NCBI GenBank assembly: GCA_947441895.1
Contig: CANEUT010000114.1
Coordinates: 1 to 5,548 of the forward strand
Direction of reading: 5' to 3'
DNA from: Rickettsiales bacterium
Lineage (GTDB): Bacteria; Pseudomonadota; Alphaproteobacteria; Rickettsiales; UBA3002
DNA: 5,548 nucleotides
Notes under the pieces: model-generated
Seen by the model: the letters and a program-made list of their open reading frames with translations, nothing else
What the model was told of the DNA's origin: nothing
Database searches by the model: none
Made by a program: the position numbers and the translations under genes
Shown here: piece by piece, positions 1 to 5,548 of the stretch
How the letters are laid out: the number at the start of each line of letters is the position of its first letter
Numbering within the stretch: position 1 is the first letter of the stretch

Positions 1-384
1 GTACTCTATGTTTCGGGTGATCGCGTGGACTTCCCCGAGCGCGCCGCGCTGGCATTGAAAAAAATTGCCAAGAAAACACTGAGCGAACTGGCCGAGCGCG
101 ATGCAAAACTTATCAACCGTCGTTTGAACCGCGTCAGCGTGCGCGATACGCGCAGCCGTTGGGGCAGCTGTTCATCCACCGCCCGTCTTTCCTTCTCGTG
201 GCGCCTTATCTTCGCACCACGCGAGGTGATGGAATATGTGGTGGCGCATGAAGTGGCGCACTTACGTCACATGAATCACAGCCCGGCTTTCTGGAACGCA
301 GTGGAATTCCTCTGCCCCGAATATGAAGCCGCCAAAGACTGGCTGAAGCTGCACGGCAAAGACCTGTACCGGTTTAATGTGTAG
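1..384 (+). CDS. YgjP/SprT-like zinc-dependent metalloprotease, C-terminal part (5' truncated by window edge)
   Basis: The reading frame is open from the first base, so the gene begins upstream; 127 residues are visible. Seen: an RWGSCSS motif (codons 53-59), then the zinc-protease motif HEVAH (codons 83-87; His83 and His87 would bind zinc and Glu84 is the catalytic base), then NHSPAFW, whose His93 is the likely third ligand. This RWGSCS...HExxH...NHxxFW order is diagnostic of the YgjP-like family (DUF45, COG1451), related to SprT and M48 peptidases. Family members are usually about 230-240 residues, so roughly the first 100 are missing. Substrates of the family are poorly known; the product is probably cytoplasmic, as no membrane segment is visible. 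A GTG at 25 could be read as a start, but the frame continues before it with plausible family sequence. The gene converges on the PBP gene. The family call is firm and the physiological role is unknown. Confidence 0.93.
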   Translation, partial: VLYVSGDRVDFPERAALALKKIAKKTLSELAERDAKLINRRLNRVSVRDTRSRWGSCSSTARLSFSWRLIFAPREVMEYVVAHEVAHLRHMNHSPAFWNAVEFLCPEYEAAKDWLKLHGKDLYRFNV

Positions 385-390
385 ATTTCT

Positions 391-469
391 CTGTCATCCT
401 GAGCATCGCGAAGGATCTCACTTGGCAGTTCACTGAATATTAGATTCTTCACTGCGTTCAGAATGACAA
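391..469. repeat. Palindromic dispersed-repeat-type element A (TGTCATCCTGAG family)
   Basis: The left arm (392-418, starting TGTCATCCTGAG and ending GGATCT) and the right arm (442-468, starting AGATTCTTC and ending GAATGACA) are inverted copies that match at 20 of 27 positions by my count, with six of the seven differences being transitions. They flank a 23-nt spacer. From memory, arms of this TGTCATCCTGAGCG...AAGGATCT type are common as dispersed non-coding repeats in many bacterial genomes; I could not search for further copies. The element lies 6 nt after the metalloprotease stop codon in a convergent gap. The arms have diverged, so this copy may be old and weakly folding. Confidence 0.65.
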
Positions 470-480
470 ATCCTTTGTAG

Positions 481-580
481 CTGTCATCCCCGCGTAAGCG
501 GGGATCCAGCGCGGCGCGTCTGCGCCGCTAATATTATTTTAGGTCTGGATCCCGGTGTTGCTAACGCAAACCGGGATAAC
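481..580. repeat. Composite palindromic repeat element B with three hairpins (GTCATCCCCGCG / GGATCCAG family)
   Basis: The ends are inverted: GTCATCCC at 483-490 against GGGATAAC at 573-580 (7 of 8), and GGGATCCAG at 501-509 exactly against CTGGATCCC at 545-553. Inside are three hairpins. 486-493 pairs with 498-505 (8 bp, loop GTAA, which is GNRA-type in RNA). 511-517 pairs with 522-528 (7 bp GC, loop GTCT). 549-556 pairs with 570-577 (8 bp), extended by TTGC/GCAA (558-561/566-569) around a TAAC loop. The layout resembles two REP-like hairpins in inverted orientation around a central hairpin. The element ends 2 nt before the stop codon of the minus-strand PBP gene. It carries no protein gene. 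It may act in transcription termination, RNA stability or as a non-autonomous mobile repeat; none of these is shown. Confidence 0.7.
511..540 (+). terminator. Possible transcription terminator: GC hairpin followed by AT-rich tract
   Basis: A perfect 7-bp GC stem (511-517 with 522-528, loop GTCT) is followed by TAATATTATTTT at 529-540. This is the shape of an intrinsic terminator for the plus-strand metalloprotease transcript, but the U-tract is interrupted by A residues and the hairpin sits inside repeat element B, 126 nt after the stop codon. It may only be part of the repeat. Confidence 0.3.
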
Positions 581-582
581 CA

Positions 583-2868
583 TTACGGACTCGTCGGCGC
601 TTGCTCAATCGGCTTTTTCATCAGCATATCGAATGGCGTGGCCGGTGCATTGACGGTTGCTGCAGGCTGCTGAGTATTTGCTGTAGGTTGAGCCATCACC
701 GGTGAAGGTGGAGTAAAAGGTGCGGGCGCTGTCGGCGCGGCACTCGCCGCCGACGGCGATGCATTTTCTACCACCGGTGCTGGCGCCTGTTCGGCAGCCG
801 GTTCAGGGTGGGCGAGCCCAAAGGGTGAATCTTGCGGAATCACGATCGGCGCATCGGTCATTGGCTGACTATCGCCGTCGGTATTATTACTCGCGCCACC
901 AAACAACCATGGCAGCAAACCATCGCTCGAGGTGGTGCTGGTGGGAATCGGCAGCGCCTTCTGCCCTTCCATCGCCTTGGTCATGAACGCATGCCATACG
1001 GCGGCGGGAATGGTACCGCCCATCACCTTGGCCATCGATTTATTGTCATCATTACCCACCCACACACCGGCCACCAGCTGCGGGGTGAAGCCAATGAACC
1101 AGGCATCTTTAAATTCCTGGCTGGTGCCAGTTTTACCGCCCGCCGAACGATCTTTCAGTTTAGCCTTAAAGCCGGTGCCACGACTCACGCCATCGACCAG
1201 CATGTAATTCATCATCTCCACCGTGCCATTGCTCAGCACCTGTTCGGCTGGTTTTTCTTCACGCTTATAAAGTTCCTCACCCGTGTTGGTGCGAATGCGC
1301 AAAATGCCATAGGGCTCAACCTTATTGCCGTGGTTAGCCAAATGAGCATAGGCACCGGTCATTTCCACCAGCGTTGCTTCCACCGCGCCCAGCGCGATGG
1401 ATGGATGCGGCGGCACATCGGGAATACCCAGACGCATGGCCATGTTCGCCACGCGCTCAATGCCCGCATATTGGCTAATGCGCACCGACACCGTGTTGAG
1501 TGATTCGCGCAGCGCTTGCACCAACGGCACCTCGCCTTTGAAGGTGCGGTGCGAATTTTCAGGCTCCCATAATTTATTACCCACCTGAATGGAAATAGGC
1601 GCATCTTCCACCACCGAAAGCGGGGTCATGCCAGCCTCAAGCGCGGCCAGATAAACAAATAATTTAAACACCGAACCCGGCTGACGCTTGGCCTGCGCCG
1701 CGCGGTTATATTGGCTTTTCGCATACGACAATCCACCCACCATGGCTTTCACCGCGCCATCGGGTGTCATGGCCACAATAGCACCTTGGCTCACGCGTTT
1801 GGGTGGGCCTTCGGTGCTGACAATGGTTTGCAACGCATCAGCCGCCTGTGTTTGCAATGTGCCCGACATGGTGGTGGTAACAATTAAATCCTGATCGGCC
1901 TGACCAATGTAATTGGGCACCTGATCGATAATCCAATCGGTGAAATAACGCACATCACCACCTTCGGCCGTGTGGGCGGGTGACTTGGTATAGCTGTCCA
2001 TGGTGGGGGCGATGTCTTTCTCGCGAATATAGCCCGCATCTTCCATATTCACCAACACCTGATGCACACGATCACGCGCACGCTCCACACTGGCCGCCGG
2101 TGAATAACGCGAGGGGGCTTTCAGCAAGCCCGCCATCAGGGCCGATTCATAAAGGTTAAGATCGGTCGCGCTTTTGCTGAAATAGCGATGGGCCGCTGCA
2201 TCGACCCCAAACGCACCCGAACCAAGGTAAACGCGGTTCAGGTAAATCGCCATAATCTCTTTTTTGGTGAAGCGCCCTTCCAGCCAGAAAGCCAGCAGCA
2301 ATTCCTGTAATTTGCGGGATAGCGAACGTTCCGGCGTGAGAAAAACATTCTTCGCCACTTGCTGGGTAATGGTCGATCCGCCTTGCACCAAATGCCCACG
2401 GGCCACATTGGTAATCACCGCCCGTAAAATGCCCCAAATATCCACCCCGTGATGCTCGAAGAATCGGCGATCTTCCGTCGCAATCACCGCCTGCACCAAG
2501 GTTTTTGGTAATTTATCATAGGGCAAATAACTGCCATACACATCGCCATAATTGGCAATAATGCGGCCATCTTCATTTTCAATGGTAATGCCCTGCTGTT
2601 TTTTTATCGTCTCAAGCGCGTGAATATCGGGCAGCTTGCTTGCCGCAATCATGATTAAAACACCAAGCACAATAAACCCGGCCATGGCCAAGCGCACCAG
2701 CACCACCCACAAGGCGCGACGCTTTAAAAACGCGACGATTCTGTTGCCGCCTGCAGTGCGGCGCTTCACCCCTATTTTTACAGAGGGTGATGTTCTGCGT
2801 GCAGGCGCTGCTTTGCGCGGCGCGCCCGCCGGGCGAGGCTTACGGGGTTTGGTGGGTTTATCGATCAT
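583..2868 (-). CDS. Class A penicillin-binding protein (bifunctional transglycosylase/transpeptidase, PBP1A family)
   Basis: This 761-residue protein polymerises lipid II into glycan strands and cross-links the stem peptides in the periplasm. Residues 1-50 form a Lys/Arg/Pro-rich cytoplasmic tail, followed by one membrane anchor at about 53-76. The GT51 transglycosylase domain (about 90-260) has EDRRFFEHHGVD (catalytic Glu132), GGSTITQQVAKN (163-174), RKLQE (185-189) and IYLNRVYLG (208-216). The transpeptidase domain (about 330-630) has SVFK (nucleophile Ser399, Lys402), SLN (456-458) and KTG (579-581). Only about 30 residues separate the TTTM strand near 331 from QGAIVAMTPDG near 361, so the large OB-like insertion of E. 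coli-type PBP1a appears absent. From about 640 to the end the sequence is Ala/Pro/Thr-rich and probably disordered. The ATG is supported by AGGA on the minus strand 7 nt upstream. The gene is transcribed alone here, divergent from cyaY. All catalytic motifs are intact. The exact PBP subtype is unsure. Confidence 0.97.
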   Translation of the reverse strand: MIDKPTKPRKPRPAGAPRKAAPARRTSPSVKIGVKRRTAGGNRIVAFLKRRALWVVLVRLAMAGFIVLGVLIMIAASKLPDIHALETIKKQQGITIENEDGRIIANYGDVYGSYLPYDKLPKTLVQAVIATEDRRFFEHHGVDIWGILRAVITNVARGHLVQGGSTITQQVAKNVFLTPERSLSRKLQELLLAFWLEGRFTKKEIMAIYLNRVYLGSGAFGVDAAAHRYFSKSATDLNLYESALMAGLLKAPSRYSPAASVERARDRVHQVLVNMEDAGYIREKDIAPTMDSYTKSPAHTAEGGDVRYFTDWIIDQVPNYIGQADQDLIVTTTMSGTLQTQAADALQTIVSTEGPPKRVSQGAIVAMTPDGAVKAMVGGLSYAKSQYNRAAQAKRQPGSVFKLFVYLAALEAGMTPLSVVEDAPISIQVGNKLWEPENSHRTFKGEVPLVQALRESLNTVSVRISQYAGIERVANMAMRLGIPDVPPHPSIALGAVEATLVEMTGAYAHLANHGNKVEPYGILRIRTNTGEELYKREEKPAEQVLSNGTVEMMNYMLVDGVSRGTGFKAKLKDRSAGGKTGTSQEFKDAWFIGFTPQLVAGVWVGNDDNKSMAKVMGGTIPAAVWHAFMTKAMEGQKALPIPTSTTSSDGLLPWLFGGASNNTDGDSQPMTDAPIVIPQDSPFGLAHPEPAAEQAPAPVVENASPSAASAAPTAPAPFTPPSPVMAQPTANTQQPAATVNAPATPFDMLMKKPIEQAPTSP

Positions 2869-2873
2869 CCGCG

Positions 2874-2879
2874 TTTCCT
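2874..2879 (-). promoter_or_regulatory. Ribosome binding site of the PBP gene
   Basis: AGGAAA is read on the minus strand, its AGGA core lying 7 nt before the ATG at 2868-2866. This supports the chosen start, which also gives the basic N-terminal tail and membrane anchor expected of a class A PBP. A second, stronger AGGAGG match lies at 2902-2897 but has no start codon at a suitable distance. Confidence 0.6.
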
Positions 2880-2902
2880 AGCCGAATTTTTTGCCGCCTC
2901 CT

Positions 2903-2914
2903 ATTAAAATTATT
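2903..2914 (-). promoter_or_regulatory. Possible -10 region of the PBP promoter
   Basis: On the minus strand this AT-rich stretch contains two overlapping 5-of-6 matches to TATAAT: AATAAT (2914-2909) and TTTAAT (2908-2903). No -35 hexamer lies at 16-18 nt. A TTGTCA (2942-2937) is present but is 22 nt from the first and 28 nt from the second, which is too far for a standard sigma-70 promoter. This is a weak call based only on composition and position upstream of the gene. Confidence 0.2.
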
Positions 2915-2926
2915 GTTTGCTTCGGT

Positions 2927-2944
2927 TTTTGTCTGCTGACAAAA
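2927..2944. promoter_or_regulatory. 18-bp perfect palindrome, candidate operator in the divergent promoter region
   Basis: TTTTGTC (2927-2933) and GACAAAA (2938-2944) are exact inverted copies around TGCT, with a further GG/CC pair (2924-2925/2945-2946) after one bulged T. The core TTGTC-N4-GACAA has the same half-site spacing as CRP/FNR-family sites (TTGAT-N4-ATCAA), although the inner bases differ. It lies between two divergent genes, where a dimeric regulator could act on either. It could also be a chance palindrome or an RNA hairpin. No regulator gene is present in the window. Confidence 0.35.
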
Positions 2945-3048
2945 CCTGCGCCTGCTACCGCAGCTCATGGCTGGCTCGCCCGGCTCGCGAGTACTTTCTA
3001 GCTAGTGCCGTCATATCGTTTAGGCTACACCAACATCAAACGCACCCC

Positions 3049-3053
3049 AAGGA
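3049..3053 (+). promoter_or_regulatory. Ribosome binding site deciding the cyaY start
   Basis: AAGGA lies 4 nt before the ATG at 3058, slightly close but usable. It favours this ATG over an in-frame TTG at 2917, which would add 47 residues lacking any frataxin similarity. Confidence 0.5.
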
Positions 3054-3057
3054 CCCC

Positions 3058-3381
3058 ATGGACGAAACCACCTATCACCGCATTGTCGACGGCACATTAA
3101 GCCATTACGCCGAAAAGCTGGAACCCGCCTTTGAAAGCGGCGCGCTCGACGACCTCGACCTGCAAGGCGGGGTGCTGACACTGGTGACGGCACGCGGCAC
3201 CACCTTGGTCATCAGCAAACATACGGCTTCCAAGCAGCTGTGGCTGGCATCGCCGGTTTCGGGCGGGCTTCACTTTTCCTATGATATGTCAAAACAACAC
3301 TGGCATTTGCCCGACGGAAGACTATGTGACGAAGTAATCGTAAGCGAACTCAAAATCCACGGAATCGACATCACCCTATGA
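3058..3381 (+). CDS. cyaY: Frataxin-like iron-binding protein CyaY
   Basis: At 107 residues this is full length for a bacterial frataxin (E. coli CyaY has about 106). Seen: an N-terminal helix with scattered acidic residues (Asp2, Glu3, Asp11, Glu19, Glu22) and the strand ALDDLDLQGGVLTL (29-42), which together supply the acidic ridge known in the family to bind iron and contact the cysteine desulfurase IscS. Next comes the hallmark SKQLWLASPVSGG (58-70) and a second Trp in HWHLPDG (81-87). Frataxins are cytoplasmic regulators or iron donors for Fe-S cluster assembly on IscU. The ATG is chosen for its AAGGA site and correct family length. Its TGA overlaps the ATG of the next gene (ATGA), indicating translational coupling. 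No isc or suf gene is nearby, so the Fe-S role comes from the family, not the context. Confidence 0.93.
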   Translation: MDETTYHRIVDGTLSHYAEKLEPAFESGALDDLDLQGGVLTLVTARGTTLVISKHTASKQLWLASPVSGGLHFSYDMSKQHWHLPDGRLCDEVIVSELKIHGIDITL

Positions 3382-5141
3382 GCAACACCACCCCCGCCCC
3401 CAAGGGTAAAATCGGCAGCCTGCGTTATTTGGCGCGCTATGTTTACCCTTATCGCCGCCAAACCCTGTTTGCCAGCATTGCGCTGGTGTTCACGTCGGGC
3501 GGCGTGCTGGGCATGGGCGCCGCACTGAAATATCTGGTCGATAACGGCATCGCCAAAGGCAACGATGATTTGCTGGCCCAGGGTTACATTATTGCGTTGA
3601 TTGTGGTGGTGGCGCTGGCGGTTGGCACCTATGCGCGCTATTCACTGGTTTCATGGATTGGTGAAAAAGTCGTGGCCGATATTCGCCGCGATGTGTTCGC
3701 CAAAGTGCTTTCCATGAACACGGCCTATTTTGAATCCACCCGCACTGGCGATTTGCTATCGCGCATCACCACCGACACCACGCTGCTGCAAAACGTGGTT
3801 GGCTCATCGGTCTCCATGTTCTTGCGCAATGCCCTCACCTGCATCGGTGGGTTTGTCATGCTGCTTATCACCAGCGTGCGGCTGGCCGAATTTGTGCTGC
3901 TCATGCTGCCGCTGGTCATTGTGCCCATTCTCATGCTGGGCAAGCGCGTGCGCGTGCTGTCGCGTAATACCCAAAACAAAGTGGGTGATATTTCATCACA
4001 CGCGGAAGAAACCATCAGCGCCATTCGCACCGTGCATGCCATGGCGCTTGAAGAAGCCGAAAATATCCGTTTCGGCAACCTGGTCGATGAAACCATGAAA
4101 GTGGCGCTGGCGCGTATTCGCACGCGGGCACTGCTCACCGCCATTGTCATTTGCCTGGTGCTGGGCGCCGTCATCACCGTGCTTTATATTGGTGGGCAAG
4201 ACGTGGTGGCCGGACGCATGACGCCCGGTAATTTATCGGCTTTCATTTTCTATGCCGTGCTCACGGCGGGTTCACTCGCTGCTGTGAGTGAAGTGGTTGG
4301 TGAATTGCAACGCGCCGCCGGTGCCACCGAACGGCTGATGGAAATGATGCAGCTTGACCCCGCCATCACCGCCCCTGCCAATCCGCATCATTTCACCAAA
4401 CGCCCCGTGGGCCGCTTATCGTTTGAGCATGTCACCTTCCACTACCCGTCACGTCCTGAAGTGCCCGCGCTGTCGAACGTTTCTTTCCGCATTGAACCTG
4501 GCGAAACGGTGGCGATTGTTGGCCCATCGGGTGCGGGCAAAACCACCATCTTCCAACTGCTGCTGCGTTTTTATGATCCGCAATTTGGCATCATCCGCGT
4601 CGATGGTCACGATGTGCGCACGCTCGACCCACGTGAATGGCGCGGCCATATTGGCATGGTGCCGCAAGACCCGGTCATCTTCTCCACCAGCGCCTGGCAG
4701 AATATCCGCGCTGGCAAACCAAGCGCGAGTGATGCCGAGGTGCTTGCCGCGGCCGAATCCGCCGCCGCGCTGGAATTTTTGCAAGACCTGCCCGATGGCC
4801 TCAATACCTATCTGGGTGAAAAAGGCGTGCGGCTTTCTGGCGGCCAGCGCCAGCGCGTGGCCATTGCCCGCGCCATTGTGCGCAACCCTTCCGTGCTGCT
4901 GCTCGACGAAGCAACCAGCGCGCTGGATGCTGAAAATGAAACCACCATTCAAGCCGCACTCGTTGCGATTATGAAAGAGCGCACCACACTGGTGATTGCG
5001 CACCGCTTGGCCACGGTGGTGAATGCCAATCGCATTATTGTGCTCAATGATGGAAAAATTGAAGAGGTGGGAACCCATACACAACTGCTTGAATCCAGCG
5101 CGCTCTATCGCCGCTTGGCCGAGCTGCAATTTCAGGAGTAA
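3378..5141 (+). CDS. MsbA-related ABC exporter half-transporter (fused permease and ATPase)
   Basis: This 587-residue protein has an N-terminal type IV ABC exporter membrane domain and a C-terminal ATPase. Six hydrophobic segments are visible, roughly at 28-52, 66-90, 145-167, 169-188, 251-272 and 285-307; it would work as a homodimer in the inner membrane. The nucleotide-binding domain is complete: A-loop Tyr356, Walker A GPSGAGKTT (382-390, Lys388), Q-loop Gln430, signature LSGGQ (486-490), Walker B VLLLD with catalytic Glu511, D-loop SALD (514-517) and H-loop His542. The membrane domain (FESTRTGDLLSRITTDT, 118-134) resembles the alphaproteobacterial MsbA-related group of lipid and drug exporters. 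It lacks the look of Atm1-type Fe-S/glutathione exporters, which matters because frataxin lies directly upstream. The start codon overlaps the cyaY stop and has no good Shine-Dalgarno of its own, so translation is probably coupled. The substrate cannot be read from sequence; I assign no symbol. Confidence 0.95.
   Translation: MSNTTPAPKGKIGSLRYLARYVYPYRRQTLFASIALVFTSGGVLGMGAALKYLVDNGIAKGNDDLLAQGYIIALIVVVALAVGTYARYSLVSWIGEKVVADIRRDVFAKVLSMNTAYFESTRTGDLLSRITTDTTLLQNVVGSSVSMFLRNALTCIGGFVMLLITSVRLAEFVLLMLPLVIVPILMLGKRVRVLSRNTQNKVGDISSHAEETISAIRTVHAMALEEAENIRFGNLVDETMKVALARIRTRALLTAIVICLVLGAVITVLYIGGQDVVAGRMTPGNLSAFIFYAVLTAGSLAAVSEVVGELQRAAGATERLMEMMQLDPAITAPANPHHFTKRPVGRLSFEHVTFHYPSRPEVPALSNVSFRIEPGETVAIVGPSGAGKTTIFQLLLRFYDPQFGIIRVDGHDVRTLDPREWRGHIGMVPQDPVIFSTSAWQNIRAGKPSASDAEVLAAAESAAALEFLQDLPDGLNTYLGEKGVRLSGGQRQRVAIARAIVRNPSVLLLDEATSALDAENETTIQAALVAIMKERTTLVIAHRLATVVNANRIIVLNDGKIEEVGTHTQLLESSALYRRLAELQFQE
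5134..5138 (+). promoter_or_regulatory. Ribosome binding site of the acetyltransferase gene
   Basis: AGGAG lies inside the last codons of the ABC exporter gene. Two in-frame ATGs follow back to back, at 5142 and 5145. The spacing is 3 nt to the first and 6 nt to the second, so the second is the more likely start. Confidence 0.6.
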
Positions 5142-5144
5142 ATG

Positions 5145-5548
5145 ATGGCGCTTGAAATCATTCCCTATGCACCCGAACATGGCGCGGTGTTTGATCGCCT
5201 GAATCGTGCGTGGATTGAAGAATTTTTTACCGTCGAACCCTTCGATGATTTAGTGCTCACCCAGCCCGAAAAATACATCGTCGCCCCCGGCGGTGAAATT
5301 TGGTCCGCCACGCTTGATGGTGAGGCTATTGGCAGCTGCGCTTTGTTGATTCTTGAACCGGGCATGTTTGAATTCACCAAACTTGGTGTTGACGCCAAGG
5401 CTCGTGGCAAAGGTGTTGCACGCGCCTTGCTGCGCCACTGCAAGCAACGTGCAAAAGCACGCGGCGCTCACACGCTCAGAATTTTTACCAGCCGCCGATT
5501 AATTCCTGCCAACAAGCTCTATGTCAGCGAAGGGTTCGTGGAAGTGGA
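5145..5548 (+). CDS. GNAT-family N-acetyltransferase (3' end beyond window)
   Basis: The frame stays open to the right edge, giving 134 residues of a protein that in this family is usually about 150-170. GNAT enzymes transfer an acetyl group from acetyl-CoA to an amine. Seen: a central strand with FEFTKLGVD (75-83), leading into the acetyl-CoA-binding motif A, RGKGVA (87-92, fitting the R-x-x-G-x-G/A rule), then a helix rich in Arg/Lys (94-106). LRIFTSRRLIPANKLYVSEGFVEV-type ending (from 111) matches motif B, including the Ala-Asn-x-Leu-Tyr helix and the Gly-Phe turn. The start at 5145 is preferred over 5142 because of AGGAG spacing. The gene begins 3 nt after the ABC exporter stop and shares its transcript in all likelihood. 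The acceptor substrate is unknown; the N-terminal third, which usually sets specificity, shows nothing I recognise. Confidence 0.9.
   Translation, partial: MALEIIPYAPEHGAVFDRLNRAWIEEFFTVEPFDDLVLTQPEKYIVAPGGEIWSATLDGEAIGSCALLILEPGMFEFTKLGVDAKARGKGVARALLRHCKQRAKARGAHTLRIFTSRRLIPANKLYVSEGFVEV

Noticed and set aside
25..27. GTG as the real start of the metalloprotease gene
   Set aside because: The frame is open to the window edge, and a start here would give a protein about half the usual family length.
481..580. CRISPR array or attachment site
   Set aside because: The repeats are inverted and not regularly spaced direct units, there are no spacers of equal length, and no cas or integrase gene is present.
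832..1503. Long plus-strand open frame (223 codons) opposite the PBP gene
   Set aside because: It lies wholly within the PBP gene, on the other strand; its His/Arg-rich translation shows no domain and is explained by the codon bias of the real gene.
2998..3005. CTAGCTAG palindrome as a second operator upstream of cyaY
   Set aside because: It is only 8 bp with no spacing or consensus that I recognise, and is short enough to be chance.
2917..3057. N-terminal extension of CyaY from a TTG codon
   Set aside because: The 47 extra residues do not resemble frataxin, the TTG has no good ribosome binding site, and the ATG at 3058 gives the normal family length.
3378..5141. Atm1/ABCB7-type exporter for Fe-S assembly, suggested by adjacency to frataxin
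   Set aside because: The membrane-domain sequence, such as the FESTRTGDLLSRITTDT region, fits MsbA-related exporters rather than Atm1-type proteins; adjacency alone is not enough.
4449..5180. Long minus-strand open frame (243 codons) opposite the ABC exporter
   Set aside because: It is antisense to the ATPase domain with all motifs intact on the plus strand, and its translation has no recognisable family features.

Overview
The window looks like ordinary chromosomal DNA from an alphaproteobacterium with moderately high GC. The evidence is protein character only: a frataxin of the type kept by Rickettsia-like and some other alphaproteobacterial lineages, an MsbA-related half-transporter, and a short class A penicillin-binding protein with an Ala/Pro-rich tail. 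Genus cannot be read from the sequence. There are no phage, transposase, CRISPR, toxin-antitoxin or RNA genes, and I found no convincing undescribed system.

Layout: (1) 1-384, plus strand, the 3' part of a YgjP/SprT-like zinc metalloprotease gene. (2) 385-582, a convergent intergenic gap almost filled by two palindromic dispersed-repeat-type elements, the second built from three hairpins. (3) 583-2868, minus strand, a bifunctional transglycosylase/transpeptidase (class A PBP). (4) 2869-3057, a divergent intergenic region with ribosome binding sites for both flanking genes and an 18-bp palindrome with the geometry of a CRP/FNR-family operator. (5) 3058 to the right edge, plus strand, a tightly packed gene set: cyaY (frataxin), an ABC exporter whose start overlaps the cyaY stop, and a GNAT acetyltransferase that starts right after the exporter stop and runs off the window.

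The PBP builds peptidoglycan in the periplasm. The plus-strand set is probably one transcript, joining an iron/Fe-S cluster protein, an inner-membrane exporter and a small-molecule or protein acetyltransferase. That the three share a pathway is not shown by the sequence; tight packing only suggests co-expression. The most interesting non-coding items are the two repeat elements and the divergent-promoter palindrome.
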